Below, one piece after another: positions 61,095-64,000 of a stretch of DNA of 64,000 bases. The stretch is taken from the NCBI GenBank assembly GCA_900547305.1, contig URGH01000001.1, forward strand, positions 1 to 64,000. The letters are read 5' to 3'. This DNA comes from an uncultured Oscillospiraceae bacterium. GTDB lineage: Bacteria; Bacillota; Clostridia; Oscillospirales; Acutalibacteraceae. Numbering within the stretch: position 1 is the first letter of the stretch; every line of letters starts with the position of its first letter. Made by a program: the position numbers and the translations under genes. The notes beneath the pieces are model-generated. The model was not told where the DNA came from, ran no database searches, and saw nothing but the letters and a program-made list of their open reading frames with translations.

Positions 61095-62471
61095 ATGAAG
61101 TCCAAAAGAACAGGCAAGCCGGTATTTTTCGTGGTATTTCTTCTGATTCTGGCGCTTACATATACCGCCTTTTTCGGAATTGAAAATTACTACGGCGATA
61201 CCCGCAAGGTTTACATTAAGGGTGCTAACGATATTCGCTGGGGCATTGATATCAGGGGCGGCGTTGAAGCCGTTTTCTCGCCCGATAAGGAGGGCGTTGA
61301 TATTACCGCAAACGATATGGACGCCGCGAAAGCCATTATCGAGACCCGCCTTGTAAACAAGAACATAACCGATTATGAGGTTTATACCGACAATGACAAT
61401 CACCAGATAATCGTAAGATTCCCCTGGGCTGCGAACGAAAGCGATTTCGACGCTGCCGCGGCGGTGCAGGAGCTGGGCGAGACCGCACTGCTTACCTTCT
61501 GCCGCAATGAGGATAAAAATGACGTTATCTTAAGCGGCGCGCAGGATATTGACCGCGCCGAGGCGGGCGTTAACGAAAACGGCGCCTATGTGGTTTACCT
61601 CTATTTCACCGACGCGGGCTCTTCAAAGTTTGCTACCGCTACAGCAGAGCTTGTAGGCAGCAAAATATCTATTTGGATGGATGAGACCAAAATATCCGCC
61701 CCAACCGTTAATACTGCCATAACCAACGGCACGGCTTACATAGACGGTATGGCCGGCTCAAAAGAGGCAAAGGACCTTGCCGATAAGATAAACGCAGGCT
61801 CGCTGCCTTTCGCGCTTACGGTTGACGACAGTAAATTGCAGATAATTTCGCCGTCCCTCGGTTCCGACGCACTCCGTGTTATGCTTATTGCCGGCGCTAT
61901 TGCTTTCGGAATTGTGTGCCTTATTATGATAATACTTTACCGCGTAAACGGCGTTGTTGCGGCAATCGCACTGCTCGGTCAGTTGGCGGGCAGTATCGCC
62001 TGCATTTCGGGCTTCTTCCCGAATGCCGATAGCTTTACACTTACCGTTCCGGGCATTGCCGGTATCATTCTGTCGGTCGGCGTGGGCGTTGACTGTAACG
62101 TTATCGCGTCCGAGCGTATTAAGGATGAATTTAGAAAGGGCAAGACGATTGACGGCGCAATAGACAGCGGCTTTAAAAACGCTTTAAGCGCCATAATCGA
62201 CGGTAACGTTACAATTATTATTGTTTCAATAGTGCTTATGGGCGCTTTCGGTACGCCGGATAATATTATAGCCAAGGTATTCTCACCCATAATGTCGCTC
62301 CTCGGTTCTTCAATAACCGGCTCTATCTATTCTTTCGGTTATACGCTTTTGGTCGGCGTTATATTCAACCTTATAATGGGCGTGCTTGCCTCCAAATATA
62401 TGCTTAAGAGCCTTTCGCAGCTAAAGTTTATGAGAAAGCCGCAGTTTTACGGAGGTGAGAAAAATGCGTAA
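61095..62471 (+). CDS. secD: Protein translocase subunit SecD
   Basis: 458 residues from the ATG after GGAGG; a GTG 15 bases upstream is less likely. An N-terminal helix, the DIRWGIDIRGGVEAVFSP motif, a large extracytoplasmic domain and five C-terminal helices with GVGVDCNVIASERIKDE match SecD. With SecF it uses the proton or sodium gradient to help Sec export. It overlaps secF by 8 bases. Confidence 0.95.
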   Translation: MKSKRTGKPVFFVVFLLILALTYTAFFGIENYYGDTRKVYIKGANDIRWGIDIRGGVEAVFSPDKEGVDITANDMDAAKAIIETRLVNKNITDYEVYTDNDNHQIIVRFPWAANESDFDAAAAVQELGETALLTFCRNEDKNDVILSGAQDIDRAEAGVNENGAYVVYLYFTDAGSSKFATATAELVGSKISIWMDETKISAPTVNTAITNGTAYIDGMAGSKEAKDLADKINAGSLPFALTVDDSKLQIISPSLGSDALRVMLIAGAIAFGIVCLIMIILYRVNGVVAAIALLGQLAGSIACISGFFPNADSFTLTVPGIAGIILSVGVGVDCNVIASERIKDEFRKGKTIDGAIDSGFKNALSAIIDGNVTIIIVSIVLMGAFGTPDNIIAKVFSPIMSLLGSSITGSIYSFGYTLLVGVIFNLIMGVLASKYMLKSLSQLKFMRKPQFYGGEKNA

Positions 62472-63408
62472 TAATAAAATCGATTTCAATAAGAATTTCA
62501 AAAAGGTTCTTATTATATATGCCGCAATTTTTCTCGCCGGAATAGCGTTTATATTTATTCCCGGGTTCGGCGTAAAGCTGGATATCAATTTCAGCGGCGG
62601 TACAAAAATCGCCTACTCCTACACGGGGGACGTTAAGGACGCGGATATTGAGTCAGCCGTTAAAGAGGTTATTAAAAAATCGTTTACCGTATCAAAGAGC
62701 ACCTCGCTCACGGGTGATACAAAAACCTTTGAAATAAGCCTTGTAGGTAAGGATTCGGTTTCGGCTGAGGACCAGGAAAAGCTTACAACCACCCTTAATG
62801 AAAAATTTAAGGATAATAAAATTGAGCTTTACAACTCAAACTCCGTAAGCCCCACCGTTGCAGGCTCGTTCTTCTTAAAGAGCCTTGTGGCTGTGCTTAT
62901 AACCGCAGTTTTGGTTATAATTTATGTAGGCATACGCTTTAAGCGCATAGGCGGCATTTCCGCCGCGATTACCGCGCTTTGCGCACTGGTGTTTGACGTG
63001 TTTATCACCTTCTTCACCTGCGTGTTCTTCCGCTTGCAGCTTGATTCAAACTACATAGCGGTTGTGCTTACCATTCTCGGCTATTCGCTTAACGATACTA
63101 TCGTTATTTATGACCGCGTGCGTGAAAATTCACGCCTTATGCCGGAGGCTGAAATCGGTGAGATTGTGAATACGAGTATTAACACCTCGCTCAGAAGAAA
63201 CGTTATAACCTCGCTCACAACCTTTGTGGCGGTTATGACAATCGTTGCGGTTTCAGAGCTGTTCGGACTTTCAACCCTTCGTACCTTTGCCATTCCCATG
63301 GCGTTCGGTATTGTTTCGGGCGCGGTTTCGTCCCTTTGCATTGCAGGTCCGCTGTGGGTTATATGGAAACGCCGCAAGGCAAAAAAAGCAGCTACGGCTA
63401 AAAAATAA
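62464..63408 (+). CDS. secF: Protein translocase subunit SecF
   Basis: 314 residues from the ATG following ACGGAGGTG. LDINFSGGTKIAYSY, then the membrane core LGYSLNDTIVIYDRVREN and NTSINTSLRRNVITSLTT are SecF signatures. Coupled to secD. Confidence 0.95.
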   Translation: MRNNKIDFNKNFKKVLIIYAAIFLAGIAFIFIPGFGVKLDINFSGGTKIAYSYTGDVKDADIESAVKEVIKKSFTVSKSTSLTGDTKTFEISLVGKDSVSAEDQEKLTTTLNEKFKDNKIELYNSNSVSPTVAGSFFLKSLVAVLITAVLVIIYVGIRFKRIGGISAAITALCALVFDVFITFFTCVFFRLQLDSNYIAVVLTILGYSLNDTIVIYDRVRENSRLMPEAEIGEIVNTSINTSLRRNVITSLTTFVAVMTIVAVSELFGLSTLRTFAIPMAFGIVSGAVSSLCIAGPLWVIWKRRKAKKAATAKK

Positions 63409-63420
63409 TGTTGCATTAAA

Positions 63421-63457
63421 AAATCGGTCACTGTCAGATAAAGACAGTGACCGATTT
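63421..63457 (+). terminator. Bidirectional terminator after secF
   Basis: AAATCGGTCACTGTC pairs perfectly with GACAGTGACCGATTT, with A-tract before and T-tract after, so it can serve secF and the convergent gene. Confidence 0.88.
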
Positions 63458-63490
63458 TTATATTGAGAAAACAAATTCACATACGCTGAA

Positions 63491-64000
63491 TTAAAGCACA
63501 TAAAACAGTACGCAGAAATATTGCAATATACTGCCCACAACCACAAATATATGGAAAACCGAGTGCATATAGCGGTGAACGCTTTTACCGGCTATACCGT
63601 AAAGCACAGCGCCCACGGTATAGGATATTCCGCCCGCAAGCAGCCACATAAAGCCCGCTGTGCCGATAGCCGTAACCGCGGTTTTACCGGTGAATACGAT
63701 GCACCACCCAAGCGCCAAATAGCAAATTATAGAAAATACGCTGTATTTTTTAAGGTCTATTGCGTTAAGCGTTATTCCGAGCGCGGATATACCCCAAACT
63801 ATTCCGAAAACCGTCCACCCGAGCGCCGTGCTTGTGCGGCGCAGAGAGCACAGCGCAATCGGAGTATATGTACCTGCTATAAGAATGAATACCGTGCAAT
63901 GGTCTATTACCTGCATAACCTTTTTCGCGGTTTCAGGCTTCAGCCCGTGATATACGCTTGACATTGTATATAACAGTATCATTGAAAAGCCGTATATAAA
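63491..64000 (-). CDS. Hemolysin III (YqfA/PAQR-like) family protein, partial
   Basis: The C-terminal 169 residues are in the window; the frame stays open to the right edge (GFSMILLYTMSSVYHGL), so the start lies outside. The conserved SSVYHGL, IDHCTVFILIAGTYTPI and HRYMHSVFHIFVVVGS carry the His/Asp metal-site residues of the family. It is a seven-helix membrane protein of uncertain role. Confidence 0.9.
   Translation of the reverse strand, partial: FIYGFSMILLYTMSSVYHGLKPETAKKVMQVIDHCTVFILIAGTYTPIALCSLRRTSTALGWTVFGIVWGISALGITLNAIDLKKYSVFSIICYLALGWCIVFTGKTAVTAIGTAGFMWLLAGGISYTVGAVLYGIAGKSVHRYMHSVFHIFVVVGSILQYFCVLFYVL

Noticed and set aside
1..64000. CRISPR arrays, rRNA and ordinary tRNA genes
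   Set aside because: I saw no regularly spaced repeats and no rRNA or standard tRNA sequence; the only tRNA-like ends belong to ssrA.

Overview
The window looks like a chromosomal segment of a gut- or rumen-type Clostridia bacterium, probably Oscillospirales/Ruminococcaceae. The clues are Firmicutes-type sigma-A promoters and RNA switches (T-box, c-di-GMP-I riboswitch), the RicT/PSP1-HolB-TrpS block, many AraC-controlled glycoside hydrolases, a branched-chain 2-oxoacid:ferredoxin oxidoreductase and a membrane-anchored cohesin. The taxon is inferred from gene content only.

Region 1 (1-13.05 kb) is an integrated mobile element next to the 3' end of ssrA; its left end lies outside the window. 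A leftward operon of eleven tightly packed genes encodes a JAMM/JAB protease, a ThiF/E1-like protein, a small unknown protein, an NPPY DNA methyltransferase, two unknown proteins, a second DnaN-like sliding clamp, a MoxR AAA+ ATPase, an SSB, a VWA protein and a last small unknown. The JAMM+ThiF pair recalls PRTRC and other bacterial ubiquitin-like cassettes. The operon is headed by a perfect-consensus promoter followed by two tandem terminators. Next come a compact type I toxin-antitoxin locus (28-residue holin-like toxin plus convergent antisense RNA), about 270 bp of strongly structured probable RNA, a small TnpW-like gene and a large serine recombinase.

Region 2 (13.1-20.9 kb) is housekeeping: ssrA-smpB, a ferredoxin, ricT-holB-trpS, a zinc/metal ABC transporter behind a perfect Fur-family-like operator, a UDG-superfamily glycosylase and LemA.

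Region 3 (21-38.1 kb) is metabolic. Two AraC-flanked sugar islands (GH127 and GH27; sugar isomerase, GH20 and Gfo/Idh/MocA) surround a T-box-controlled operon with an XRE-cupin-acyl-CoA ligase fusion, a P-loop ATPase, ferredoxin, VorBAC-like oxidoreductase and branched-chain aminotransferase. T-box control suggests the operon makes branched-chain amino acids from branched short-chain acids by reductive carboxylation.

Region 4 (38.1-53.5 kb) appears to be a c-di-GMP-linked exopolysaccharide locus: a processive GT2 synthase, a HEAT-repeat membrane protein, two GH-A-like secreted proteins, a giant membrane protein carrying a degenerate copy of the same module, an HD-GYP phosphodiesterase, a lipoprotein, and a secreted repeat protein controlled by a c-di-GMP-I riboswitch.

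Region 5 (53.6-64 kb) holds a DUF1275 protein, a YhaN/YhaO (SbcCD-like) pair, YerC, a methyltransferase, a lone anchored cohesin, a class Ic aspartate aminotransferase, secDF and the start-less end of a hemolysin III family gene.
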